Shown in pieces: positions 21,577-32,300 of a stretch of DNA of 64,000 nt; the first letter of the stretch is position 1, and the number at the start of each line of letters is the position of its first letter. Below the pieces are notes generated by a model. It was given only the letters and a program-made list of their open reading frames with translations, was not told the DNA's origin and searched no databases. Source of the DNA: Pagrus major (lineage: Eukaryota; Chordata; Actinopteri; Spariformes; Sparidae); NCBI RefSeq assembly GCF_040436345.1, contig NC_133221.1:29388508-29452507 (forward strand), read 5' to 3'. Both the position numbers and the translations under genes were made by a program.

Positions 21577-24093
21577 ATGGTAAGACCAATCACTCGTGCA
21601 AATGACCAGTTGAACTCGGTCAATCAGCCATTAGTTAATAAGCAGTGATAATGAGAGCTGTGGATTGGAGATATAGTTATTAATTAATAAAGGCATGTGA
21701 AAGTCTAAAGAACCATGGGTTGAGTTGTTGAGAAGCATGTTTCCTTCTATTGATAATGTTTATCTGCTGCCTTTTCTTAAAATTGCTTCGACCTTTTCTT
21801 TAGAAACTTAATTTTAGACTAAACATTTCAAATATTTTCAGTTTATTTAAACAGAATTCTTAATGAATTGTTAATAGCCCCCATTTCATTTTTTTTTTTT
21901 TATCTATTGCAAATATTACTAATGCTTGTCAAAGTGAAGGTGTGGAGCTGGCTGCGTGTCAGCTGGGAAGGTGCGGATTCTGCTTAGGCAACAAATTCCC
22001 GGGGATTGGATGTCTGCAGGCCATATACAGCCGGCCTAATGTGTTGAGCCTGAAATAGCCCGACTAATTTTCAGCAAGCTCAGGAATCCACTTGAGGCGC
22101 AGCCACTAGGCCCATATCCAGGAAGACATGATTTATGGAAGCATGTTATCATCACAAAAACGACGTTAAAATACTAAATCTCTCGAATACTCCTCTAATT
22201 CGTGTAATTTTCCAAAACTGTATCGTCTGTGTTGTGCGTAAAATTGTGTTTTTACTCTAGATTACTGTACTTGGGAAATTTTTAAAAAATTCAGTGTTTT
22301 TAAGGATATTTTCTTTTGAAAATGATTCACAGCTGGTATGGTTGCTACTGTCGCGACAATTTGGCCTCAAGGCCAAAGGCTCAATCAACAGGTTTTTAAC
22401 TAGAATGATGAATAAAGTGTAAATGAAGTGAATGATGAAGTGACAGAGTGGCCCCTGTTTTCTTCCAGACTGACGCGCAACAAGAGGCCCGCTCCTACCT
22501 GAGCGAGGAAATGCTGGCTGGTAAGTACAGGCTACAGTAACGCGTTACTTTCGTAATGTCGTTACTTTGCCCAGGAAGCAGTTAAGTAACAGGTTACATG
22601 TCAGGTGATAAGCGTATGAGATAAGTTGTTTTCAATTATCAAAAAGAAATGAGTCACCCGATTCCACCTGCTATGATATTTCTGTCCATCATTTTATACA
22701 TCGTAACAGTACTGTAATGGATTACTGCACATAAATAATATGGTTAGGAAAAGCGAGATATAGGGAATTCAGAGAATTAAGTCATTTTTTGAGTAAGGAG
22801 CCACATTCTGTCATCTCTGATTTCTACAGAGTTCAAGGCCGCCTTCGACATGTTTGACACCGACGGTGGCGGTGATATCAGCACCAAGGAGTTGGGTACC
22901 GTGATGAGGATGCTGGGCCAGAACCCAACAAGAGAGGAGTTGGATGAGATCATCGAGGAGGTCGATGAGGACGGTGAGCGATGGATAATAGTGTATCTCT
23001 GATACCAACACAGTAGGCCCGCTGTGCGCATTGTGCACAATGAGCGTTTTTACGCACAAGCAATACATGACCCTGGCACATTATATGTACTTCACATCAG
23101 TTCAAATAAACTGAGCAACTGTATTTAAAATTATCTGGAACCCAAACACTGTGATTAGGCGCAGGTTAGGGAGTTTTACGCGCAGATGCGCACACAGAGT
23201 ATTACACATTTTTCCTCTTGGTTTTACTTTATTGTATAGATCGTTACGTCATATAGGCCTAGATCGGGGCTAACTTAATTACAGTGTTTAATTTTACTGT
23301 GGGTCAGGCGTAAAGTTGTTCGCAAAAAATGAGCGCATTGTTATGTCTCTACATGGAGAGCAGGACATTGGGCCTTTGGTCGGGCTGACCATTGTTAATC
23401 AGTCATGTTGCTTCATTATCACTCTCAGGTAGCGGTACCATTGACTTCGAGGAGTTCTTGGTCATGATGGTGAGGCTGCTAAAGGAGGACCAGGCCGGCA
23501 AGAGCGAGGAAGAGTTGGCAGAGTGCTTCCGTGTGTTCGACAAGTACGTTCACACTGTTACTGCGTAGAATGTGGTTTACTTAGTTTGCTGTACTCACTC
23601 TCTGAAGGCAGTGTTTTACTGTCTCATGCAATTACTTGTTTGTGTTTACAATCCCATACATTTTGTCTTTTGCGCAGGAACGGCGACGGCTACATCGACA
23701 GAGAGGAGTTCGCCCTCATCATCCGCAGCACCGGCGAGCCCATCACAGAGGACGAGATTGATGAGCTGATGAAGGATGGAGACAAGAACGCCGACGGCAT
23801 GCTGGACTTTGACGGTATGATGAGGCATGATGAAAATGATGATGAACATGTTGTAAAAATGTCACTTTTCCAGTTATTAATTAACTTAATAAAGAACCTG
23901 TGTGTCTGTGTTTTTTTAATTGAATAAGGGTAATTGATTAGTTTTCAATAGACAGGCTTTATGCAGGCTTTAGTTGAACTTCTCATGTGAACTTGACAAA
24001 CACTCCTTGTTGGATTCAGTTTGTTTCTGCTGCTGATGTCCCATCTCTCTTTTCTTCCCAGAATTCCTCAAGATGATGGAGAATGTGCAGTAA
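21577..24093 (+). CDS. tnnc2: Fast skeletal troponin C, downstream tandem copy (160 aa, six exons)
   Basis: This is the second calcium-sensor subunit gene of fast muscle troponin. The coding exons are 21,577-21,579 (ATG only), 22,469-22,520, 22,830-22,973, 23,429-23,543, 23,678-23,814 and 24,062-24,093. They have GT-AG borders and matching phases, and total 483 nt. The protein starts [16 protein letters not shown], has EF loops at 28-39 ([12 protein letters not shown]), 64-75 ([12 protein letters not shown]), 104-115 ([12 protein letters not shown]) and 140-151 ([12 protein letters not shown]), and ends FLKMMENVQ. Length and loop content match vertebrate TNNC2. It follows the upstream copy by under 2 kb in the same orientation and has the same exon plan. 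Exon 3 is 94% identical to exon 3 of the neighbour, whereas exon 5 is only 64% identical. Human TNNC2 lies on 20q13, as do SLC35C2 and COL20A1, which flank it here. Confidence 0.97.
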
Positions 24094-24515
24094 AACCAGA
24101 AAGACTCATGGACATTCCTCCTCCCCCCTGTGAACCCCCATCCATCTGAGCACCATCGAACCACTCAAACCACCCCCCACACTCCCTCTCCTCCTTCCTG
24201 TCCACCTGGTTCACTGCCTCTCTTCTCCATCCTTATAGACATCCTCAACAGACAGCTAGGGCACCTGGCAGGGGTTGCTGGCTGGGCTACACTCTTCCCC
24301 AGCCTCGCTTGTGAATGCAGACAGCCCATGAATGCATTGAAGAAATTAACTGCACAAACCCTTTGCATTTCATTAACAGGCGCGTGTCATCAGCGACCCC
24401 CCCTCATGCTGGTGAAGCTAATCTGATCTAGAATCTAGTCTAGATAGAACAGCAGCCTGCTGCTTAGACCAATTAAGTCAACCAATTCACTGTACAAAGT
24501 AATTTGCTTGAACAG

Positions 24516-24521
24516 AATAAA
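24516..24521 (+). terminator. Polyadenylation signal of downstream tnnc2
   Basis: AATAAA lies about 420 bp after the stop of the second troponin C gene. Another possible AATAAA occurs near 24,599. Confidence 0.55.
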
Positions 24522-24779
24522 TTAACTAACTCATGCTCACTTGTAGTTGGTCTGTCGTATTTACGGTCTGTGTAAAAAATTTTGTTTTGAGGGAATATCA
24601 ATAAAATCTGTTTGTTTCTTCTTTTTGTCCATTTTGTTTGAACCACAGTCAGTTTTGTCTCTCTCAAGAGATTTTTTTAACCCGACATGTCAGATGGCCA
24701 ATCAAGTGAGCTTGCAAAATCAGCTACTGACTTTGAAAGGGCAATTCTACACATGTGTTTACAGGTCTTACTGTATAAG

Positions 24780-25165
24780 TGAAAAGTAGCATGAAGCCTT
24801 TTGTGGCTCCAGAGGAAGCTGCATTTAATCTGCTAAATTACCTCCAGTGATGTCACTCAGTGGTTGAGTTGCATTGTGGGTAATGTAGGCACCAGATTTT
24901 TGAAAAGGAAGAAGAATTCAAGGAATAAAAAAGCCGATATCTCTGGTTCTGCTGTATTGATTCTGATCAATTGATTTTAAACTGTCTGTAATGAGTCCAA
25001 CAGTGTTATAGGAGTGCAATGCTAGACCACTGGACTGCTTTTCAAAACCTGCCACCTACATTACCGATAATGCAATTTAGCCACTGAATCACATCACCAG
25101 AGGCTATTTATCAGATTACACGCAGTTTGGCTCTGAAGCCACAAAACACTATAATGTGTGTAAAA
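24780..25165. mobile_element. Foldback MITE family D, copy 1
   Basis: The left arm carries CTTTTGTGGCTCCAGAGGAAGC and ACCTCCAGTGATGTCACTCAG. The right arm carries the inverted counterparts (CATCACCAGAGGC, CTCTGAAGCCACAAAACAC), so the whole can fold on itself. Related arms occur near 54,545-54,640 and at 55,040-55,330, inside a col20a1 intron. There is no coding capacity. Confidence 0.65.
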
Positions 25166-25454
25166 TTGGTACCTTTAAGGTATTGCTGCAGTCACAGTTG
25201 GAGTGCAAGGTGGTGCCAATTTTAGAGATTGACAGTGTGTAGCACAAAAACCATACGTACACTATTTCCCACAAAATATAAGGTGAAAGACGTCACCTTA
25301 AACAGTTTGTTTAGGTTACTTCCCAAATGTACCGATTGTGTTATTATTTGGAGTCTACAAAGCGTGTATAACAACAGCTCTTCCGGTGCTGTTGGAAAAC
25401 CTCCCTGACAATCAGTTGTTTCACTGTGCACAAGAAATCATGCGCCAAAGTATG

Positions 25455-26780
25455 CTTTAAAGCTGGGGTTGGTAAGATGGAAACACCGTCAAGGCTAGAT
25501 TTTGAAAGTGTCCAGCCAGTAAACCCCGCCCCCTGCATTCAGGCCTCTCTCAAAAGCCACACCCCCCCAAACCATGAACACGCACTGTCCGATGACTGCC
25601 GAATACCGCCGACGGATTCCGAATCCTCACGAGCGGTGGGGAGGAGAGTGTATCGGTGCATCGTTTTCATCACAACATCTAACTACAAGTAGCTACCTCA
25701 TGTCCCATTCACATGTAAGTAAACACCCAATATTATCATATTGAACGTAAACAAACAACACAGCCATTGCTAGCACTGATAGCTGTCAAGGTAGCTTTGT
25801 TAGCACTCAGAAATTGTTTTGAAAGTCTACTTAGATGTTGTAACTCATTGCTGGTTAGCTAGCAACAGCTGGCTATGGTAACATTAGAAATGACAAAGCT
25901 AAAACAACAAGATTAGTGATGGGCCTGCTACATGTTTATTCTGTTACCCTCAGTGATTCACAGACGAATGTGAATATTGTATTGGACGATGTTTTGCATG
26001 TTAGTGCTTCAACGATGAGAGCATCGTTGACTCTGAAGACGAAGACACGTCATCCCCTCAGAGGACGACAGGAGGGCAACCAGCAGTGTCCGAAGAAGTA
26101 GAGGCAGAGGCCGTGGACGTGGGAGGGCGACAGGTCAAGGAGCAGGCGTTCATATGTCAAGTAGAAGATCTTCAAGCTCAAAGGATTGTATGAGCAGGTC
26201 AGCATCTAACGTAGAACATTACTGGTGCTTTTTTTCTGACAAACACTGCCTACAACTAAACTACTTGTGTTTGTACAGTATATTGACCAGGCATGTGACT
26301 TGGACACACAAGTGCCCTAATCAGAATCACATTTTTTGCCAAGTTGTTTTCCACAACTTGAATTTGTGTTTTGGTGCAGAACAATAAACACAGTAAGCAG
26401 AAAAATGTAAAGAAAGATAAAGGGCTGGTACTTCAATTCAAAAGCATGAATAGATAAAATGAAAAAAAAGTATCTGTACAGTTTTGTCCGCGAATGTCTG
26501 AAGTATTGACCATTGAAAGTGTATATGTTCACAGTATGCTGAGGACAGTCGAGCTCTGTTCCATAAAAATATCTAATCATGTTGCTCATCTGTTGCTTTA
26601 CAGGCCAGAATTCAAGGACTGCATTTGGAGCAATCACATCAAGTGCTGAACTCTGCCTGACACCTATTTATTTGTCGTTCTGTATTTACTCCTTGTTTTG
26701 CATTATCGCTAACTTGTTTGAATAAAGTCTTGAAAATTATTTCTTGATTTTCTTGAGTCACATTTTTTTAAGGTCCAATT
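25455..26780. other. Intergenic stretch with probable decayed transposon sequence
   Basis: The opening phrase AAAGCTGGGGTTGGTAAGATGG followed by CTCTCTCAAAAGCCACACCC is one I associate with dispersed fish repeats. Near 26,090-26,170 a short arginine/glycine-rich coding-like piece can be read, but no intact domain. It separates tnnc2 from taf13. I cannot name the element. Confidence 0.35.
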
Positions 26781-26787
26781 CGGCTTG

Positions 26788-26851
26788 TCAAATACTTACA
26801 CTTTGGGATTGTAGGCCGTGTTGGCCGCCATCCCAAAGCGTCAGTATTTGA
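26788..26851. repeat. Short inverted repeat (hairpin)
   Basis: The 22-bp arms 26,788-26,809 and 26,830-26,851 are complementary at 20 of 22 positions. They flank a 20-nt GC-rich loop that contains GGCCGTGTTGGCC. It lies downstream of the taf13 3' end. Confidence 0.8.
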
Positions 26852-27129
26852 TGAGTTGGGAGTGAAACTCAAAAATTAACTTTAAATTACAGTAGTTTTA
26901 CATATGTCCGTGATATTCTGAAGGGTTTATAAAATTAATTTTCATGACCCATACCTACAGAGATCCAATACTGTTAAGCCTCGTGCAGAAATACAGCAAG
27001 ATCCTGAGAGAGAAGCATCAGGTTTCTTGCTCCAAAACTCTCTCTCAATGAGAGGTGGTGATCGAGGTTGTCTCTTAGTATAGTCTCTTCTGGCACTCAA
27101 ATTTACATAAATGACAATATGTAAGTTGC

Positions 27130-27135
27130 TTTATT
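27130..27135 (-). terminator. Polyadenylation signal of taf13
   Basis: TTTATT on the plus strand is AATAAA on the minus strand, about 200 bp after the taf13 stop. No oligo(A) tract follows it, so there is no fresh retrocopy tail. Confidence 0.6.
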
Positions 27136-27335
27136 CAAACAGTCCCAGACAGCATGACATTAGGTACAACTCTTTGTCATTGCTCATCACTGTCATACCA
27201 CCATATAAAATAACGTAAATCACATAAACAGTCAGGTCTGAACCAAATCAGGAACACAGGTCAGCAAATGAACAAGGAAAAAAAGAAATGAACGACCAAG
27301 TTTGATGAAGGTCCAGAAAGTGTCTCATGGCCAGG

Positions 27336-27710
27336 TTAGGAGCCATAATTCGCTTCGTCGAAAGCTTTCCTGGCTCTCTTCAGCTCCTCGTTCATGGTCA
27401 GCAGGTCTTTGACTCTGGCGAACTTCCTGGGATCCTTACGAATCAGGAACACGATGTCCTCCACCTGGACGCGACCCTGCCGTCCGATAGACATCGCTTT
27501 GTGGGTCATTTCCGTGATAAACTCGATCACCAGGTCCTCCAGAATATCCACAGACTCTGTATACGGGTTCTGGTCGTCTCCAAATCCGTACATCATGCAC
27601 CGGAGCTCCTTAGAGAAAAGCCTCTTTCTCTTCCCGTGACCGACGTCCACTCCGCTGGACCCGTCGTCCACCTCCTCATCGAAGCCAGGCTCGTCCTCCT
27701 CATCCGCCAT
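27336..27710 (-). CDS. taf13: TFIID subunit 13 (TAF13), single-exon coding region, 124 aa
   Basis: TAF13 is a histone-fold subunit of the general transcription factor TFIID in the nucleus and pairs with TAF11. The 124-aa length equals the human protein. After an acidic, variable N-terminus (MADEEDEPGFDEEVDD) comes GKRKRLFSKELRCMMYGFGD, then the histone-fold helices with EFITEMTHKAMSIGRQGRVQ and DIVFLIRKDPRKFARVKDLL, and the conserved end KRARKAFDEANYGS. The frame stays open for eight codons upstream of this Met, but TTTTCAG just before the ATG looks like a splice acceptor of a 5' UTR intron, so MADEED is the chosen start. The whole coding sequence has no intron, whereas the human gene (from memory) is split. 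It is transcribed divergently from slc35c2. Confidence 0.95.
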   Translation of the reverse strand: MADEEDEPGFDEEVDDGSSGVDVGHGKRKRLFSKELRCMMYGFGDDQNPYTESVDILEDLVIEFITEMTHKAMSIGRQGRVQVEDIVFLIRKDPRKFARVKDLLTMNEELKRARKAFDEANYGS

Positions 27711-27910
27711 TCTGCTGAAAACACACGAAAACATCGTTTAATTTGCGAGCATTACAAACACCTTAACGCCGAGCAGTAACATATGTTAACTTTACATTAT
27801 TTTTTTTTCAATGTTGAGTTAAATACGACACAGAATTTAGTGTAAAAACAAACATTGTAGCTCTTCGAAGTATCACAACAACAGTCTGCGCTCGTCTCCG
27901 GTCTGTGTTG

Positions 27911-27943
27911 ACTTCCGCCTCTGTTTCCTCGACTGCGGAAGTG
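27911..27943. promoter_or_regulatory. ETS-type motif pair in the taf13/slc35c2 divergent spacer
   Basis: ACTTCCGC at 27,911-27,918 and GCGGAAGTG at 27,935-27,943 are ETS/GABP-type sites in opposite orientations in a locally CpG-containing stretch. Such paired sites are common in TATA-less bidirectional housekeeping promoters. The taf13 start would lie just to the left and slc35c2 5' exons to the right. Confidence 0.45.
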
Positions 27944-28499
27944 GAAAAAGGGCTTGCTATAGAAAATAGTGCCCCTTGCGGTTATTTCCCTTCAACTATG
28001 TTGCCCCCCGAGTAATGTGACGTTAGCTTATACCACAAAGTTTACACGTTACTCAGTCATATGGCCAACACAACGGACGGTAGGTTTCCTTAATAGCTCA
28101 TTTTCTCAGTCGTTTTGTCAGCTGCTGGAAGAGCCCGAGCTCCATTTTAAAATATGTCTATTTAAATACCCGTGTCAGCTAACGTTACACTGTAAAGTAG
28201 CTAACGTTAGCCAAGTTCGCGCGTGTAAACTCGATTAACTCACATTTTCATTTAATGTGTTTTTTGGGAAAATCTTCATGGGGGCGGCAGTACCGAGCAC
28301 TGACAACCAAGACAGAAAAGTCAAAACATATTAAGTCACACGACTTCTTGGTGGGATGTGTTGACGCCGAATTAAATATTGGTTAACACTGATTCGATCA
28401 ATGTCTTAGGTTACAATGCATGTGACTTGTAGATGAGGAATAAACAAGGCCATTGCTAATGTATGGATTGACCAATGGAGTTCAGTATGAGGGTGTCGC

Positions 28500-28775
28500 C
28501 ATACGAAAATGATACTGAACGCACCGTCTACTCTGGTCACCAGTTGCAGAAGCGAGTGATGATGTTGGAGCTTAACGGAGCGCCGCGTTACTTTCTGAGT
28601 CAATGAATAACTGCTAACTGCTTATTTAATTGTGTACAAAGTCAGTACAATTATTTCAGAAATACAATACCTATTTAGCTACATTGCAAGCGAATGTGCA
28701 CTACGGTAATGGGTTATAGCGGTAGTTAACCCAGAAAACAATTGGACCTGTCAAAGTTAGCCAAGCAACCATCTG
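28500..28775 (+). other. Possible 5' UTR exon of slc35c2
   Basis: A good donor (CATCTG followed by GTAAGTG) lies at 28,776. The first coding exon of slc35c2 has its acceptor at 29,171-29,172. Another candidate donor follows CAACGGACG near 28,079. Exon starts cannot be set without transcripts. Confidence 0.3.
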
Positions 28776-29184
28776 GTAAGTGCCACCGTTACCTTAGCTA
28801 ACGTTACTAGAGAGCTCATCACCTGATATTAACCGAGTTTGTCTAATTAGTAATAGTAAACTACCTGACTCAGTTTAGTAATTTGTTAGGTCACTGTTGT
28901 TTACATTAGGTAGCTTTCTTATCAGTGGTGTAACCGCTAACGTTAGCTGACGTGGTATAACAGCTAGCTGATGGTGGTTGTCAAACTTGAGCTAACGCTA
29001 AGGTTGCCAGCAAGGTAACATAGCAGCAGGCGTATTTACAACTCTGATAACTTATTATATACGTGTTCATTTGTAAAAAAATAAAATAATAAATAAATAA
29101 AAAAAATAAAAATAACTGCACAGATAAAACCAAAGCCTAACCTTGTGTCTCTCTGTCCACTCTGGGTCTCAGGAAGGGGTGCAG

Positions 29185-29346
29185 ATGCAGTTTGGAGATG
29201 AGCTCTCCACAGTAGCTGTGTTCTCTGGACCTGTGGTCCTGGCAGCCCTATATGGCGTGCCCTGTCCAGTTCATTTGCAGGGGGATTCGCACTGTTGGAC
29301 TAGTTCTCCTTTACTATGTCTTCTCTATAGGCATCACCTTCTATAA
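29185..29346 (+). promoter_or_regulatory. Overlapping upstream ORF in slc35c2
   Basis: Within the first coding exon (acceptor at 29,171-29,172) an ATG at 29,185 opens a 53-codon frame ending at 29,346. It overlaps the main ORF by 95 nt in another frame. A second upstream ATG at 29,198 gives a five-codon ORF. The main ATG at 29,252 has T at -3, a weak context, so translation may be damped. This is seen in sequence; function is inferred. Confidence 0.4.
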
Positions 29347-32300
29347 CAAATGGCTTATGAAGGTAAGTGAAGAAGTTTGTAAAGCACTACTGGTTATGCA
29401 GCAACAACACTGTACTTCTGCACTGGACTTCCATGGTTTTATTTGGGATGATTAAATAATCAAAGCTGAATTTCTTGTTGGAAAATCCATGTAGTGCTGT
29501 ATGTATGTAAATACAGATGCATAGTTGTCATTTATTGTAGTTTAATGCTCGCATTTTTTAAAGTGAACTTTTATTTTACTTACTCTTTTTTCTTCTCTTC
29601 TTCTCTCTTTCTATTTTATTAAATCTCTATAGTTTGATATTTCTATTCTAGTAGGACCAACTACAACGTACCAAATCCTCCTCGGGGGTCAACAAAGTGC
29701 TTTTGATTCTAATTCCAATTCTCTCTTGGAGGAGGTCTTATGTAGGACATCTCCCAGTGTAGGGTTGCAGCAGTATACCAGTTTTCGGCCTCGTTCCTGC
29801 ACTTCACAATGATTCTCGATCGTATTGAGATATGGGGAGTTTGGAGGCTAGATTAGCACCTTGAGCTCTTTGTCCTGTTCCACGAGCCTTTCCTAAACAG
29901 TTTTTGCAGTGTGGTAAGAGGCATTGTCCTGCTGAGGGGGTGGCACTGCCCTCAGTGAAGGCCTTTGCTAAGAGGGGGTATATTTGGTCTGAAGCAGTGT
30001 TTAGATTGGTGGTTCATGTCGAAGTAACATCCACAGCAATGCCTATGTAAAGTTTCCCTTGAGAACATTTGATTGTAAGGAGATGGTCAATGTTATTCTC
30101 CTCACCTGTCAGTGGTTTTAATGTTGTGACTGATCAGTGTATATTTCAAGTTCATATCAAGTTTCATGTCAGTCAGGACAGGAATTATATTTTCTGAAAT
30201 TATTCTAAAGCACAAAAAACCCCTCCTGTTTTGATGTCTTTAAGGGTCATTGTAACTGATAATAGTAATATTTGTGTAATATTGTATACTGTGATACCAT
30301 TAAATCATTGATATTTTCTGAGATGCTTAATCTCTTGAATTCTCTTAAATCTCTTCCTGTTGCAACCCCATCTTGATGACCCTGCCTGTTTCTCTCGCAG
30401 GGCTTCCACTTTCCTCTCTTCATGACTTTAATCCACCTCACCGCCAACTTCTGCCTTTCGGCTCTGACGCGACGGGCCATGCAGTGTTGGACAGGCAAAC
30501 CCCGCGTCGTTCTGAGCTGGACAGATTACCTCCATAAAGTGGCTCCAACAGGTGAGATTTTAGTGGTCTTGTGTCTTTAGAGTTGGCAGCACGGTATTCG
30601 GAGTATTCAGAGAAGAGATAATAAGAAAAAGAGACTGATAGTCAGTTCTTATCATGTTCACTGACTTGGACTAAACACATGCTCACTGACTAAAGTCCAT
30701 GTTGATACCAACAGTAAATCACACCTTTTCTTAATTTCTTATGGGATCAGCTACTTTCTGTAACATCAATATACCCCATGCAATTCTCCAGTTTGAAGCC
30801 TAAAATTACTATTCACTATTATTCAGTTAACTATGAAGGATTCAAAAGAATTTTCACCTTTGGTATAGCCCACCCCCTTATTCACAATCAAATTTCATGA
30901 TTGCATATTGATGCATGAACTTGATTTATTGTAAATTGTTTGTCTTCTAAAAGTCTTAAATTCTGTCCCTCTCTTTCTCAGCCTTTGCAACAGCACTGGA
31001 TATTGGACTTTCCAACTGGAGCTTCCTTTTCATCACCATTAGCTTGTAAGTTTGTGGCTCAGGCTCTTGTAATAGATGATACTTATTTTATATGAACTGA
31101 CAAACTTCAGGTTATCGGTACTATATTTAAACAGTTAATTCCATCTATCGTGTCTCTTTTTTTTGTCATTTAAGGTACACAATGACCAAGTCATCAGCAG
31201 TGCTCTTTATCCTCTTTTTCTCCCTGGTCTTTAAACTGGAGGAGCCGGTGAGTGACCAAACTGAACCGATTTGTACAGTAGCAGGAAAGAAACAATCCTG
31301 TCATTGCTGAACAATAAAATGGTAACAATCTGATTAATGTTGCCTTGCTTTACTGGCAGTTTTGGAGAATGAGAAAGTCCAGTTATCATACAGTCTCTAT
31401 GTGCATGTATGAAGAAATGCTTTTGCTCTGTTGTCTGGATTTTACAGTCATGTAAATAAATGAACAGGAAGTTCAGTATCTTTTGAAGAAAAATGCATGA
31501 TGGCTGTAACGGATGGATTTTTAATCTGATAGTTTTTTTTCATATGCAGTAGTGAGAGTGTATTTTTCATCTTTAATTCTTTTCTCCTGCTGTTTCTTGC
31601 TGTCTCTTCTGTCCCTTTTCGTGCAGAATCCATTCCTGATCCTGGTGGTCCTGCTGATCTCTTGTGGTCTGTTTATGTTTACATTCGAGTCAACCCAGTT
31701 TAACCTGGAGGGCTTCATCATGGTTCTGCTGGCATCCTTCATAGGGGGGATCCGCTGGACCCTCACCCAGGTCCTCATGCAGAAATCAGAGCTGGGTCAG
31801 TATTAAGTCACTCATGTGGAGCAGTCTTGTTGTAATTGCTTTGCTTGTGAGCATTTTAGCCACATAATCACCTAAAAAATGCACACACAAAAAAGAACAT
31901 TTTAGCTTTTTAGCTTTTCAGTAAAAACCTTTATCCAAGCATCTTGAATGAATTGACAGATAAGTAGAAGTAGAAGTCTCAGCTAAGAGAAGAGTCAGAC
32001 AAGAATGACAATATAACTGCTGAAACAACTATTTGGTACATCTAAATTTGTTTTTATGTATTAGCATAACTAGGAGAAATTAATTTTATATAGTTGAAAC
32101 CACACAAGCTTCTTACCACATTTTCCTCCTCTGCAAACTTTCCTCCAGGTCTTCAGAACCCTATAGACGCCATGTACCACCTCCAACCGCTCATGTTCCT
32201 TGGCCTCTTTCCTCTCTTCCTATATAACGAAGGTGAGTATAGCTGTGGTTTGTCATCCTCACTCATCTTTTGTCACTGCAGTAAACTGTGTGCAGAGTGT

